NCBI GenBank assembly: GCA_030427145.1
Contig: JAUHWT010000004.1
Span: 124,001-188,000 of the forward strand
DNA: 64,000 nt
Direction: 5' to 3'
Source of the DNA: Alphaproteobacteria bacterium
GTDB lineage: Bacteria > Pseudomonadota > Alphaproteobacteria > Rhodobacterales > Rhodobacteraceae
Shown in pieces: positions 8,291-17,132 of the stretch (its first letter is position 1; every line of letters starts with the position of its first letter). The notes below the pieces were generated by a model. The model was not told the DNA's origin and did not search any database. It saw nothing but the letters and a program-made list of their open reading frames with translations. The translations under genes were made by a program, and so were the position numbers.

Positions 8291-9361
8291 TTACTTCTCC
8301 CTCGTCAGATAGCGCTGAACCAGCGAGATCGAAAGCACGATCACAAAGAGGATCACACTGATGGTCGATCCGCCCGAGATGTCCTGCTTGCCATAGCCGC
8401 GCTCCACGGCCTGGAAGACCAGAACCTGCGTGCTGTCGAGCGGCCCGCCCTGGGTCATCACGTCGATTTGGGCAAACAGTGCGAAGGCCTGCATGGTTAT
8501 GACGATCAGGATCAGAACCGCCGTGTTTCGAAGGCCAGGCCAGGTGATGTAGCGGAAGGTCTGCCATTTAGACGCACCCTCAATTTCGCCCGCCTCATAG
8601 AGCGTGGGCGAAATATTCTGAAGCCCGGCAAGCCAGATCACCATCTGAAACCCGACGCCCTGCCAGATCGACATCGCCATGATCGACGGCAGCGCGGTAT
8701 CGGTACGGCCGAGCCAGTCGATGCCCTCAAAGGCACCGAAGGTCAGCCAGCCGAGCACGTTGTTCAAAAGCCCGTCCCCGGGCGAGTAGATGAACCGCCA
8801 CAGGAGCGAGACAACCACGATCGAAACCACCACCGGCATGAAGTAGATCGTCCGGAAGATGTTGATCCCGTAGAGTTTTTGATTGATCAGCAGCGCCAGA
8901 CAAAGCGCGAGACCCGCCTGAATCGGCGCCACGAACAGCACGAAGGTAAAGGTATTGACCAGAGCCTTCATGAACACCACGTCGGACGCCAGAACCACAA
9001 CACGGTTCTCACCGCTCTGCCATGAAAACCATTCGCGCTTGCCGGCGAGGTTGGGATAGTCGGGATTGTTGCGGGTGAAGTTTCGCAGGCGGGGGTACTC
9101 GATTTCGCCATCCCCGTCGCGCACCACCGCGCCACTGTCATCACGTTCCGGTTCAAGAGTGAACACCGCCACCCCCAGAAGGTCGGAATAGTTTTCGAAC
9201 CCCACGTATTCGGCGGCATTTGGTGACGCAAGCCGCTGATTGGTCAGCGAAAAAGCGAAGGCCAGAAAGAACGGCACGATGATGAAAAGCGTCATCAAGG
9301 CCACTCCCGGAAACGCCATCAGCCAGCCGGTGCGGTTTGCCCGGGTCAATTTCGACGCCAT
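8291..9361 (-). CDS. Carbohydrate ABC transporter permease, MalF type
   Basis: A 356-residue permease. TM1 is WLMAFPGVALMTLFIIVPFF, followed by a long periplasmic segment of about 110 residues (roughly 30-140) and then the core helices. The EAA loop is EAGEIEGASKWQTFRYITWP. The ATG at 9361 has GGGGAGGGG immediately upstream; an ORF six codons longer lacks its own ribosome site. It forms the heterodimeric channel with the MalG-type partner. The extended first periplasmic loop resembles MalF and may dock the binding protein. Confidence 0.92.
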   Translation of the reverse strand: MASKLTRANRTGWLMAFPGVALMTLFIIVPFFLAFAFSLTNQRLASPNAAEYVGFENYSDLLGVAVFTLEPERDDSGAVVRDGDGEIEYPRLRNFTRNNPDYPNLAGKREWFSWQSGENRVVVLASDVVFMKALVNTFTFVLFVAPIQAGLALCLALLINQKLYGINIFRTIYFMPVVVSIVVVSLLWRFIYSPGDGLLNNVLGWLTFGAFEGIDWLGRTDTALPSIMAMSIWQGVGFQMVIWLAGLQNISPTLYEAGEIEGASKWQTFRYITWPGLRNTAVLILIVITMQAFALFAQIDVMTQGGPLDSTQVLVFQAVERGYGKQDISGGSTISVILFVIVLSISLVQRYLTREK

Positions 9362-9430
9362 TGTCCCCTCCCCCTGCAATGCTACGGTCAGACGGGCGCG
9401 GCGGACCGGCCGCCGCGCCGGACCTCAGGT

Positions 9431-10693
9431 TCAGTTGTGGCCGTAGCCCTGGTTGTTCTCGATGTCCTCGTTGATCTCATCCACCGCCGCATCGAGGGTA
9501 TCGACCACATCGGCACCATTGGCGATATCGGCCAGCGCTTTCTCAAACACCTTGGCCTGAACGATGTAGCCCGGTGTCACGGGGCGCAGCTTCGCCTGGT
9601 TTTCCGAGAGCTCATAAAACACTTCCAGAGCACCGCCCTCATTGTAGTTTTTGGTGTCCGTTGCCGCATCGGCCGTGGACGGGATCAGCCCCGTGCCATC
9701 GGAAAATGCCGAGAGGTACTTGGGCTGGATGGCAAATTCTATGAACTGCCGGGCGCCATCAGGATGCTCCGAGGTGGCCGAAACCCCAAACTGCCAGGAC
9801 GCGCCCCCGATCACCGGGCCATTGCCGAAATCGGGTGCCGGGAGGAACAGGGCGTCGTCGCCGAATTTCTCGACAACCGGTAGCGCCGCCCAGTTGCCAT
9901 TCCACGACAGCGCATATTTGCCTTCGACAAACCCGGTTTCCCGGTCAGCGGCGTCCTGGCTGGTACCGGGCGCCATGTCATTCTCAAACAGGCCCTGCCA
10001 CCATTCACCAAACTCAATGGCCGCATCCCCGTTCAGCGCGCCTTCGGCGGTTTGGTAGCCATCCCGGTCGACAATATCGCCCCCGAAACTCTGCAGGAAC
10101 GGCGAGAAGGCATAGGGATACCACTCCCCGGTCCAGGCCATACCAAGATCGAGCGGATACTCGAAATTTCCGGTATCCTTGAGCGTCTGCAGCGCCCCGT
10201 CAAATTCCTCGCGCGTCCAGGGCTCCTCGAGCGTCGGAATGCGAATGCCGTTCTCCTCAAGCACCGATTTACGGGCCATCATCGCCACGGCGGCATCCCA
10301 CAGACCCACCGAATAGACCTCACCATTCCAGCGACCGATTGCACCGGGCAGGAAGCCGTCGAGCTTCGCCTCATCAATGCCAAGCGGCTGCATGTACTCC
10401 GCCCAGGCCCAGTTTGGCATCACCGGGCCATCGACGTCGAGGATATCGGGCAGTTCGCCGGCCAGCGCCGCCGCGCCGACCGCGTCGTTATAGGCAAGCT
10501 GCGGGAAGGTCTCGAGCACTACTGTCCAGTCCGACTGGCTTGCGTTGAATTCATCCACCACCTGGTTGACCAGCGCTTCCTCGGCGTTGGCGCTGCCGGC
10601 CCCGTGATACCACAGGCTCAGCTCGGTCTGGGCCTGGGCCGTTCCGGCACAGGCAATCACCGCAAGCGCGGTTGCGTTTCTCAGGTGTTTCAA
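9431..10693 (-). CDS. Sugar ABC transporter substrate-binding protein, family 1 (TTG start)
   Basis: A 420-residue periplasmic binding protein (SBP_bac_1, MalE/UgpB type). The signal peptide is MKHLRNATALAVIACAGTAQ, cleaved around residue 21. LSLWYHGAGSANAEEALVNQ opens the mature domain, and SWNGNWAALP plus GGASWQFGVSA are typical ligand-cleft regions. The start codon is TTG, overlapping the LacI stop as TTGA. A GGAGG site lies inside the last codons of the LacI gene, so expression is likely coupled to the repressor gene. It is the ligand-specificity component for the downstream permeases and ATPase. Confidence 0.93.
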   Translation of the reverse strand: MKHLRNATALAVIACAGTAQAQTELSLWYHGAGSANAEEALVNQVVDEFNASQSDWTVVLETFPQLAYNDAVGAAALAGELPDILDVDGPVMPNWAWAEYMQPLGIDEAKLDGFLPGAIGRWNGEVYSVGLWDAAVAMMARKSVLEENGIRIPTLEEPWTREEFDGALQTLKDTGNFEYPLDLGMAWTGEWYPYAFSPFLQSFGGDIVDRDGYQTAEGALNGDAAIEFGEWWQGLFENDMAPGTSQDAADRETGFVEGKYALSWNGNWAALPVVEKFGDDALFLPAPDFGNGPVIGGASWQFGVSATSEHPDGARQFIEFAIQPKYLSAFSDGTGLIPSTADAATDTKNYNEGGALEVFYELSENQAKLRPVTPGYIVQAKVFEKALADIANGADVVDTLDAAVDEINEDIENNQGYGHN

Positions 10694-11778
10694 GGTTGGT
10701 TCCTCCCTCTCAGTTGATAGACATTTCCTTCAGCAGGCGGCGCCTTCAGCGACGCCCGCTCGACAACCTGCCCCCGAACGTGGATCGGCTGTGTGGCCGT
10801 CACGTTCCCGGGCTGTGCGATCATATTCAGAAGCAGATCCGCGGCGCGGACCCCCATGGCATTGTAGGGCAGCTCGGCCGTGGTCAGAGCCGGGTACAGC
10901 GTTTCCGAGACCAGCCTGTGATCATCGTAGCCCACCACCGAAATCTGGTCAGGCACGCTGACCCCGCGGTCGCGCAGGATACCGTAAACCGCCATCGCCA
11001 GCCGGTCATTGCCGCAACAGATCGCCGTCGGCGGGTTGGCATGGGTCAGAAACTTATCCAGCGCATCCCAGATCATCTGATGCTCGCCCATGGCTCCAAA
11101 AAGCTCCGACGCGGCCACCATATCGGCGTCAAAAGCAATACCCGCTTCTTCCAGCGCCGTTCTGTATCCCGCCACGCGGCGCTCGGTCGCCAGTACGGCG
11201 CGTGCCAGCGTCAGATAGGCGATCCGGCGATGTCCGGCCTTGATGACCCTACGCGTCAGTGCAAGTTGGCCGTCTTCGTCGTCCGGCACCACCGCGGGCG
11301 TTCCACGCTCATCAATGCAGTTCACCAGAACGAGTTTCATCGACCCTTCGGCAAGATCGAGATCGATCCGCTTGAAGTGATCGGCCACATAGACCAGGCC
11401 CTCGACCCGATGTTGACGAAAGGTGCGGATCAGGTGCGGCACCCGCTCCGAATTGCCGCCGGTGTCGGAAATAAGCAGCGTCTTGCCGGAGTTCTCAAAG
11501 ACCCGCTGCGCGCCCTGAACGATATGAATTTCCGGAAGCCCAGCCTCGGCGGGCGTGTCGGCGGCGGTGCTGATAGCGCCCGTGATCAGGCCAATAAGCC
11601 CCGATTTCTGCGACTTCATCGACCGTGCGGCCAGCGAGGGGATGTATTCGAGCTCGACCATCGCACGCTCGACCGCCGCGCGCGTTTTGTCCGCTACTGG
11701 GGCATCACGGTTGAGCACCCGGCTCACCGTCTTCGTCGAAACCCCGGCGCGTCTTGCGACGTCGTAGATCGTGGCCAA
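10690..11778 (-). CDS. LacI-family transcriptional repressor, first gene of sugar ABC operon
   Basis: A 362-residue repressor with an N-terminal helix-turn-helix (MATIYDVARRAGVSTKTVSR) and hinge (VERAMVELEYIPSLAARSM). The effector domain contains LIGLITGAIS, VEGLVYVADHF, ICCGNDRLAMAVY and ISVVGYDDHRLV. It heads the operon and its stop overlaps the TTG start of the binding protein. The upstream region has repeated TGTCATGTCA and ATGACA/TGTCAT half sites, consistent with operon autoregulation. The effector is probably the imported sugar or its derivative, an inference from context. Confidence 0.93.
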   Translation of the reverse strand: MATIYDVARRAGVSTKTVSRVLNRDAPVADKTRAAVERAMVELEYIPSLAARSMKSQKSGLIGLITGAISTAADTPAEAGLPEIHIVQGAQRVFENSGKTLLISDTGGNSERVPHLIRTFRQHRVEGLVYVADHFKRIDLDLAEGSMKLVLVNCIDERGTPAVVPDDEDGQLALTRRVIKAGHRRIAYLTLARAVLATERRVAGYRTALEEAGIAFDADMVAASELFGAMGEHQMIWDALDKFLTHANPPTAICCGNDRLAMAVYGILRDRGVSVPDQISVVGYDDHRLVSETLYPALTTAELPYNAMGVRAADLLLNMIAQPGNVTATQPIHVRGQVVERASLKAPPAEGNVYQLRGRNQP

Positions 11779-11817
11779 GACCCCCTCCCATTCCAGGGAT
11801 CCTGCGAATCCCCGTTT

Positions 11818-11851
11818 ATGACATCCGTGTCATGTCATCGGTGTCATGTCA
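11818..11851. promoter_or_regulatory. Candidate operator array for LacI gene 2
   Basis: ATGACA-TCCG-TGTCAT (11818-11833) is a perfect inverted repeat. It overlaps a direct repeat of TGTCATGTCA at 11828-11837 and 11842-11851 (14-base spacing). The array ends about 40 bases upstream of the LacI start codon, where a repressor would block the promoter of the entire sugar operon. Confidence 0.5.
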
Positions 11852-12029
11852 ATTTTGTGAGTGACGTGCGCAGCATTTCCGGCGGCTCAGGTACCGGAAA
11901 CGCCAGATACAGACTGAATACGGGGAACAGACGAGCACGGCATCGGGCGTGCACGCAAAAGCTTCCGCGCCTACCAAAAAGCAACCTTACTTAACAGCCA
12001 AGCGGCCAACTATTTGGAATTTATGGAGA

Positions 12030-12104
12030 TGGTGCCCGGGGGCGGATTTGAACCACCGACACGCGGATTTTCAATCCGCTGCTCTACCCCTGAGCTACCC
12101 GGGC
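12030..12104 (-). tRNA. tRNA-Phe (anticodon GAA)
   Basis: Read on the minus strand, the 75-base sequence folds as a cloverleaf. The acceptor stem is GCCCGGG/CCCGGGC with a templated CCA end, followed by D arm TAGCTCAGGGGTAGAGC. The anticodon stem GCGGA/TCCGC has loop TTGAAAA and anticodon GAA. The T arm loop is GGTTCAAATCC. Phenylalanine identity follows from the anticodon. Confidence 0.97.
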
Positions 12105-12204
12105 CCGCTACGGCTTGCCGTTGCGTCGGCGGACTGACTAGTCCAGGCGGCGCGGGCTGTCCAGTGGAAAATCGCAAAATTCGCCCGCAAATGTGACGAA
12201 AGGT

Positions 12205-13431
12205 TTACAGGGCCCTGCCCCGCAGCAGCAGTGGCAGATCTCCCGACAGGCCGGCGGCCTCACGGATCAGGCCACGGCGGAGCGACGGCATCCGGTTGAC
12301 CACCCCAAGTCCCACATCGCGGGCGGCACGGATCAGCGGATTGTCGTTCGAAAACAGCCGGTTCAGTCCATCCGTCGCCGCGACCAGCATGGCCGTGTCG
12401 AACCGGCGCCAGCGCTGGTATTCCTGCAGCACATCCAGAGCCCCGATATCCCGGCCAAGACGCGAGGCGGACACCACCGTTTCGGCGAGCGACGCCACGT
12501 CGCGCAGGCCGAGGTTCAGGCCCTGCCCGGCAAGAGGATGAATGCCGTGGGCGGCGTCACCGGCGAGGGCAACGCGGTCTGCGACGAAGGCATCGGCCAC
12601 CGACAGGGCCAGCGGATAGGAATAGCGTTTGCCCGCGAGACGGATTTCCCCAAGGAAATCACCGAACCTGGGGCGCAGCACCTCGATATACGCGGCCTCG
12701 TCCATCCCGTTGATCTGGCGTGCATTTTCTTTGCTCTCGGTCCAGACGATCGAGGACCGGTTTCCCTTCAGGGGCAGGATCGCGAGCGGGCCAGGCGGCA
12801 TGAAGAACTGGTGGGCGCGGCCCTCGTGCGGCAGATCGTGTTCAATGGCGCACACGAGCGAGGTCTGGCCGTAGTCCCAGCCCAGGCGCGAAATACCGGC
12901 ACGGTCAGCCACGCTGCTGTTGCGGCCGTCGCAGCCCACCAGCAGACGGGCTGACAGGGTCTCTCCGGTGTCCAGGGTGACGGTAACGCCGACGGGGGTC
13001 ACATTTTGGTCAGTGACGCGCACGCGCGACCGGGTCTGAACCGGATCGGTTTCCGCCAGCGCATCGAGGAGTGCGGGGCGCAGGTGCCGGTCCTCGACAA
13101 TGGCGCCCATCGGAGCCTCGTCGATCTCGGCCTGATCGAAATGAAGCGGCCACGGGGCCGCACCCTCACCGGCGCGTCCATCGGAAATCGTGATCGCCTC
13201 AATGGGCTGCGCCGTGTCCTCGATACGGTCGCGCAGACCCAAAACACCCAGCATTTTCAGGGACGTAAGCGACAGGGCATAGCCACGGCCATCGAAGTCC
13301 GCGTCCCGTCTTTCCGGTTCGGGCGCGGCATCCAGAACGATGCTCGACAGCCCCCCACCCGCGAGGGCCAGGGCCAATGCGGGGCCGTTGAGGCCGCCGC
13401 CCACGATCAGAACGTCACAGTCAAATTTCAT
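12205..13431 (-). CDS. UbiH/UbiF/VisC/COQ6-family FAD monooxygenase
   Basis: A 408-residue flavoprotein hydroxylase. The dinucleotide-binding motif is VLIVGGGLNGPALALALAGG at residues 6-25. The DG motif appears as LLVGCDGRNSS and the GD motif as VALAGDAAHGIHPLAGQGLN, the ordered trio of class-A aromatic hydroxylases. These enzymes hydroxylate the aromatic ring of ubiquinone precursors on the membrane. The ATG at 13431 is preceded by GGGGA; a longer ORF lacks the motif alignment. Which ring position it hydroxylates (UbiH, UbiF or UbiL-like) cannot be decided here. It ends 100 bases from the tRNA-Phe gene and is divergent from the amidase gene. Confidence 0.9.
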   Translation of the reverse strand: MKFDCDVLIVGGGLNGPALALALAGGGLSSIVLDAAPEPERRDADFDGRGYALSLTSLKMLGVLGLRDRIEDTAQPIEAITISDGRAGEGAAPWPLHFDQAEIDEAPMGAIVEDRHLRPALLDALAETDPVQTRSRVRVTDQNVTPVGVTVTLDTGETLSARLLVGCDGRNSSVADRAGISRLGWDYGQTSLVCAIEHDLPHEGRAHQFFMPPGPLAILPLKGNRSSIVWTESKENARQINGMDEAAYIEVLRPRFGDFLGEIRLAGKRYSYPLALSVADAFVADRVALAGDAAHGIHPLAGQGLNLGLRDVASLAETVVSASRLGRDIGALDVLQEYQRWRRFDTAMLVAATDGLNRLFSNDNPLIRAARDVGLGVVNRMPSLRRGLIREAAGLSGDLPLLLRGRAL

Positions 13432-13517
13432 GGATCCGATTATCCCCTGATCGCGGCAATTGTCCATCCCGGCCGGGCGGATTAGGCTGCGGGAAAAATG
13501 TCTCGACAGGAGCCCAC

Positions 13518-14852
13518 ATGAATACGGACTGGTTATGGATGACGGCGGCGGAACTGGGCCGGGGGCTCGGGGATGGGGCGATTGATGCGCGGGATCTGAC
13601 GGAGACCTATCTGACCGCGATTTCGGAGCATCCGGAGACCGGGCGGATATTTACGCATGTCACGGCGGATCGGGCGCGGGCGGAGGCGGCGGCGGCGCAG
13701 GAGCGCGCGGAGAAAGGTGTCCGGCGGGGGCCTTTGGATGGTATCCCGTTGAGTTGGAAGGATCTTTTCGACACGGCGGGCGTGCCGACGGAGAGCGGAA
13801 GCCTGTTGCTCAAGGGGCGCGTGCCGGAACGGGACGGGGCGGTCGTGGCGCGGGCGGCGCGGGCTGGAATGGTGTGTCTGGGCAAGACGCATCAGACGGA
13901 ACTGGCGTTTTCGGGGCTGGGTGTGAATCCAAAAACACGAACGCCGCCAAATGTTTACGACGCAAAACTGGCACCTGGCGGGTCGTCCTCGGGGGCGGCG
14001 ACGTCCGTGGCGTTTGGGCTGTCGGTGGCCGGGATCGGGTCGGATACCGGGGGATCGGTGCGGGTTCCGTCGGCGTGGAACGGGCTGGTGGGGCTGAAGA
14101 CCACGGAAAAAGTTGTTTCTTTGGAAGGAGTTGTGCCGCTCTGCCCGCGGTTTGACACGATCGGGCCGCTGTGCCGTTCGGTGGAGGATGCGGGGCTGAT
14201 CCTGGCGGCGCTGACCGATGGGAAGGTGGCTGATCTTGCGGAGATACCGGCGCGGGATCTGCGGGTTCTGGTGCTCGGGACGGAGGATATCGGGCCTACG
14301 GAGATGGAGGTGACCGAGAATTTTGGTAATGCCGTCAATATGTTGGAGGATGCGGACGTTCGGCTGACCTATGGCGGGCCGGATTATCTGAAGGATGTTC
14401 TCGACCTGAGTTCCCGCGTTTTCACCAGTGAGGCCTGGGCGACCTGGGGGGATGAGATTAACGCCAATCCGGGCGCGATGTCGGACCAGGTCCGGACGCG
14501 GTTTGAGATTGGACGGGAGTGGTCGGCATCCGATTTTATCAAGGCATGGCAACGACTTAACGAATACCGTGGGCGGTATGCGATGGATGTGGCGGGGTAT
14601 GACATGGTGATTTTGCCGACCGCGCCGGTGGCTCCACCGAATGTGGAGCGGCTTCTGGAGGATGGGGATTACTTCAGGGAGGTCAATCTTCAGGTTCTGA
14701 GGAACACGAGGATTGCTAACCTGTTGGGATTATGTGCGGTTTCACTGCCCGTGCGGGACATGCCGGGCTTTGGGGTCATGGCGATGGGCGCGGCGGGGCA
14801 GGATCGCAAGCTGCTGCGCGAGGCGCGGGTTTTGGAGCGGATACTGTCCTGA
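13518..14852 (+). CDS. Amidase (amidase-signature family)
   Basis: A 444-residue amidase. The Ser-cisSer-Lys triad is visible: Lys81 in IPLSWKDLFD, cis-serine near 157 in LAPGGSSSGAATS and nucleophile Ser180 in GSDTGGSVRVP. The family hydrolyses carboxamides; GatA and indoleacetamide hydrolase share the same core. At 444 residues and with no gatB/gatC alongside, it is more likely a stand-alone catabolic amidase than GatA. It has an AGGAG site 7 bases upstream of the ATG and no co-directional partner nearby. The substrate is unknown. Confidence 0.9.
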   Translation: MNTDWLWMTAAELGRGLGDGAIDARDLTETYLTAISEHPETGRIFTHVTADRARAEAAAAQERAEKGVRRGPLDGIPLSWKDLFDTAGVPTESGSLLLKGRVPERDGAVVARAARAGMVCLGKTHQTELAFSGLGVNPKTRTPPNVYDAKLAPGGSSSGAATSVAFGLSVAGIGSDTGGSVRVPSAWNGLVGLKTTEKVVSLEGVVPLCPRFDTIGPLCRSVEDAGLILAALTDGKVADLAEIPARDLRVLVLGTEDIGPTEMEVTENFGNAVNMLEDADVRLTYGGPDYLKDVLDLSSRVFTSEAWATWGDEINANPGAMSDQVRTRFEIGREWSASDFIKAWQRLNEYRGRYAMDVAGYDMVILPTAPVAPPNVERLLEDGDYFREVNLQVLRNTRIANLLGLCAVSLPVRDMPGFGVMAMGAAGQDRKLLREARVLERILS

Positions 14853-14865
14853 CAGGTGCGCGAAT

Positions 14866-14949
14866 TGGCACAAACTGGTCCCGAAGTGGCACAGATGTGC
14901 AGGGATTTGGCACAGATTGTGAGTCAAATGGCACAGATTGCACGGGGTT
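14866..14949. repeat. Four direct repeats with exact 21-base period
   Basis: TGGCACA units start at 14866, 14887, 14908 and 14929, i.e. exactly every 21 bases. The last three share TGGCACAGAT. The array begins 14 bases after the amidase stop. The 21-base step equals two helical turns (protein-binding iteron) and also seven codons. One forward frame reads LAQ-, VAQM-, LAQI-, MAQI- heptads, but no long protein follows. Confidence 0.75.
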
Positions 14950-15054
14950 TTGCCGAAAATGGCCGAAATTGGGAGTGGTTTGGGCTGAGTGGGCTGGCTT
15001 GGCGGGTGCGACTGATTAATTGCGATTTCCGCCCTCGCCCCGAGGGCTGCGCCT

Positions 15055-15127
15055 GACCCTGGGGGGTGCGGAGCGCCCTCCCGGAGGGAGGGTCGGGCGC
15101 TGCCCGGCGGTGCCGCCGGGCGGGAGG
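15055..15127 (+). repeat. Dispersed two-hairpin intergenic element, copy R1
   Basis: Stem 1 is AGCGCCC (15072-15078) with GGGCGCT (15095-15101). Stem 2 is GCCCGGCGG (15102-15110) with CCGCCGGGC (15113-15121), followed by GGGAGG. The 5' GACCCTGGGGGG block can alternatively pair with the middle of the element. It closely matches R2 at 15730. Confidence 0.75.
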
Positions 15128-15729
15128 CTTGAGAGGGGAGTGCTGCTGAGCAAGCTTAGTCTCGCGAAAGCGACGAACGCAAAAACCGCCGCCCCTGGGA
15201 CAGCGGTTTGGAGAATGACGAGTGATCCATCGGGACCGCAAACCACCCTTACTCAATCCTGAGTTCGGCTTGGGCCAAGGTCCATCCCGGAGCTTGACCA
15301 GGCTCGAGGCCAGTGCCTCTCACTTCATCACATCTTATGTGCCGGGTCGCCAAACCATTTTGTGTCACGCGGTGGCTTCCAAACGTTTGAGGCCCGGTTA
15401 ACAGCGCGATTTGAAGCTATTTGCACACCCATCGTTTGCCCAATGGGAATCCTTCGATGTTTTCTCAAACTCCTTCTGAAGCACTGAGGCGATAGGCAAA
15501 TATCATCACCCCAGGATCGGAGCAGCCAAAAAAGCTTCCAAGGAAACCTCCTTGTCAGGCGGCCGTCGATGGACCCCAATGAATATATAGCACCGCATTT
15601 TGATGCATCAAGACCCCTATATACAAAATGTGCTACAATTCTACGGTTCAGCCATCTGTCGACGTCCACCGCCGTTCCCGGCACTGCCCGGTCGCGATTG
15701 GGTCCGCCCTTCCTCTGAGGGCAGCGCCT

Positions 15730-15801
15730 GACCCTGGGGGGTGCGGAGCGCCCTCCTGGGGGAGGGTCGGGCGCTGCCCGGCGGTGCCGCCGGGCGGGAG
15801 G
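15730..15801 (+). repeat. Dispersed two-hairpin intergenic element, copy R2
   Basis: Stem 1 is AGCGCCC (15747-15753) with GGGCGCT (15769-15775); stem 2 is GCCCGGCGG (15776-15784) with CCGCCGGGC (15787-15795). Both stems are identical to R1. The GACCCTGGGGGGTGCGGAGC block is also identical, while the loop differs slightly. Confidence 0.75.
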
Positions 15802-15921
15802 GTTGAAAGGGGAGTGCCATGCTCCGGCCATCATCCGGTCAATTATCTGGACCGGGGGCGTTCGGGCATGTAGACTTGGACGCAACGGGGCGTGAATGAT
15901 CCCGGTAACGAGGCCAATGTT

Positions 15922-17124
15922 ATGCAGTTTCCAGACAGGTTTGCCGATCTGGCAGAATACCCGTTTCCGCGCCTGCGCGCACTTCTGACCGGGCAGACGC
16001 CTGGTGGCCCCGAATTCCTGATGACAATTGGTGAGCCGAAGCACGCCCTGCCCGATTTTGTGGGGCCGGTGGTGGCGGAGCATGCGGAGGGGTTTCGCGG
16101 CTACCCGCCCAATGAGGGCATACCGGAACTGCGTGAGGCGATCGCGGGCTGGCTGGAGCGGCGGTACGGTGTGAGTGTGTCGCCGGAGACGCAGGTGATC
16201 ACGCTTAATGGCACCCGTGAAGGACTTTTTAACGCAGCGCTCGCAGTGTCGCCGGAAAACAAAAACTCGAGGCGTCCGGCAATTATCATACCCAACCCCT
16301 ATTACCCCTGTTACGGCGCGGCAGCGCTGGCCAGTGGCGCGGAACCCGTGCCCGTTTCGGCCATGCCCGAGACGGGTTTCCTGCCGGATTTTGAGACGCT
16401 GGACCGGGAGATCCTCGACCGGACGACGCTGGCCTATGTCTGCTCGCCATCGAACCCGCAGGGGGGCGTGGCGGATGAGGCTTACTGGCGCAGGCTGTTT
16501 GCGCTGGCCGAAAAACATGACTTCATGGTGCTGGCCGACGAGTGCTATGCGGAGATCTACCGCGACACGCCGCCCATGGGGGCGTTGGAAGCGGCCAGGG
16601 CGTGCGGGTTCGATCCGGAGCGTCTGCTGGTTTTTCATTCGCTCTCGAAACGGTCGAACGCGGCGGGGCTGCGGTCGGGGTTTGTCGCGGGTGGCGAAAA
16701 GACCATTCAGGAGTTCAAACGGGTGCGCTCCTATTTCTGCGCACCCCAGCCGAAACCGCTGCAATACGCGGCGGCGGCCCTTTGGAACGATGAGGCCCAT
16801 GTGGAGGAAAACCGCAGGCTTTATCGGGAGAAATTCGAGATCGCGGACAGGGTTTTCGCAGGCTTTAAGGGCTATCAGCCGCCCCAGGCCGGCTTTTTCC
16901 TGTGGCTGCCCGTGTGGGACAGCGAGGTCGCGACGCTGGAGATTTACCGCAAAACGGGGATCCAGGTTCTGCCTGGGGCCTATCTTTCGCGGCAAAGCTG
17001 GGATGGCAGTGACCCCGGAGAGGGTTTCATCCGAGTGGCCCTGGTTTCCGGGGCAGACGAGGTCGAGCAGGGCCTTGAAAAAATCCGGTCCGTTCTGGAC
17101 GAAGGCATAAATGAGCAAGGTTGA
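15922..17124 (+). CDS. dapC: Class I/II PLP aminotransferase, probable succinyldiaminopimelate transaminase (DapC-like)
   Basis: A fold-type I aminotransferase of about 400 residues. Visible landmarks are MTIGEPKH near the N-terminus, NGTREGLF for cofactor phosphate contact, [12 protein letters not shown], the [10 protein letters not shown] aspartate/tyrosine pair and [16 protein letters not shown] with the Schiff-base lysine. The overall pattern matches DapC-type enzymes that convert N-succinyl-2-amino-6-ketopimelate in lysine/peptidoglycan synthesis, but aspartate-aminotransferase relatives are close, so the symbol is tentative. I prefer the ATG at 15922 (ACGAGG upstream); an in-frame GTG 30 bases earlier is possible. 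Its stop overlaps a possible TTG of ftsK. Confidence 0.85.
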   Translation: MQFPDRFADLAEYPFPRLRALLTGQTPGGPEFLMTIGEPKHALPDFVGPVVAEHAEGFRGYPPNEGIPELREAIAGWLERRYGVSVSPETQVITLNGTREGLFNAALAVSPENKNSRRPAIIIPNPYYPCYGAAALASGAEPVPVSAMPETGFLPDFETLDREILDRTTLAYVCSPSNPQGGVADEAYWRRLFALAEKHDFMVLADECYAEIYRDTPPMGALEAARACGFDPERLLVFHSLSKRSNAAGLRSGFVAGGEKTIQEFKRVRSYFCAPQPKPLQYAAAALWNDEAHVEENRRLYREKFEIADRVFAGFKGYQPPQAGFFLWLPVWDSEVATLEIYRKTGIQVLPGAYLSRQSWDGSDPGEGFIRVALVSGADEVEQGLEKIRSVLDEGINEQG

Positions 17125-17132
17125 GTAAGAAC

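Larger units (their letters stand above)
14853..15921. other. Gene-free 1.07-kb interval with repeats
   Basis: I see no convincing gene here. It holds four 21-base phased direct repeats (14866-14949) and two nearly identical copies of a dispersed two-hairpin element (15055-15127 and 15730-15801). Between those copies lies an AT-richer stretch of about 500 bases. On the minus strand, about 110 codons are open above the stop at 15328, with a C-terminal WKPPRDTKWFGDPAHKM. No recognisable domain or ribosome site supports it as a gene, and it could be a decayed fragment. Confidence 0.6.
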
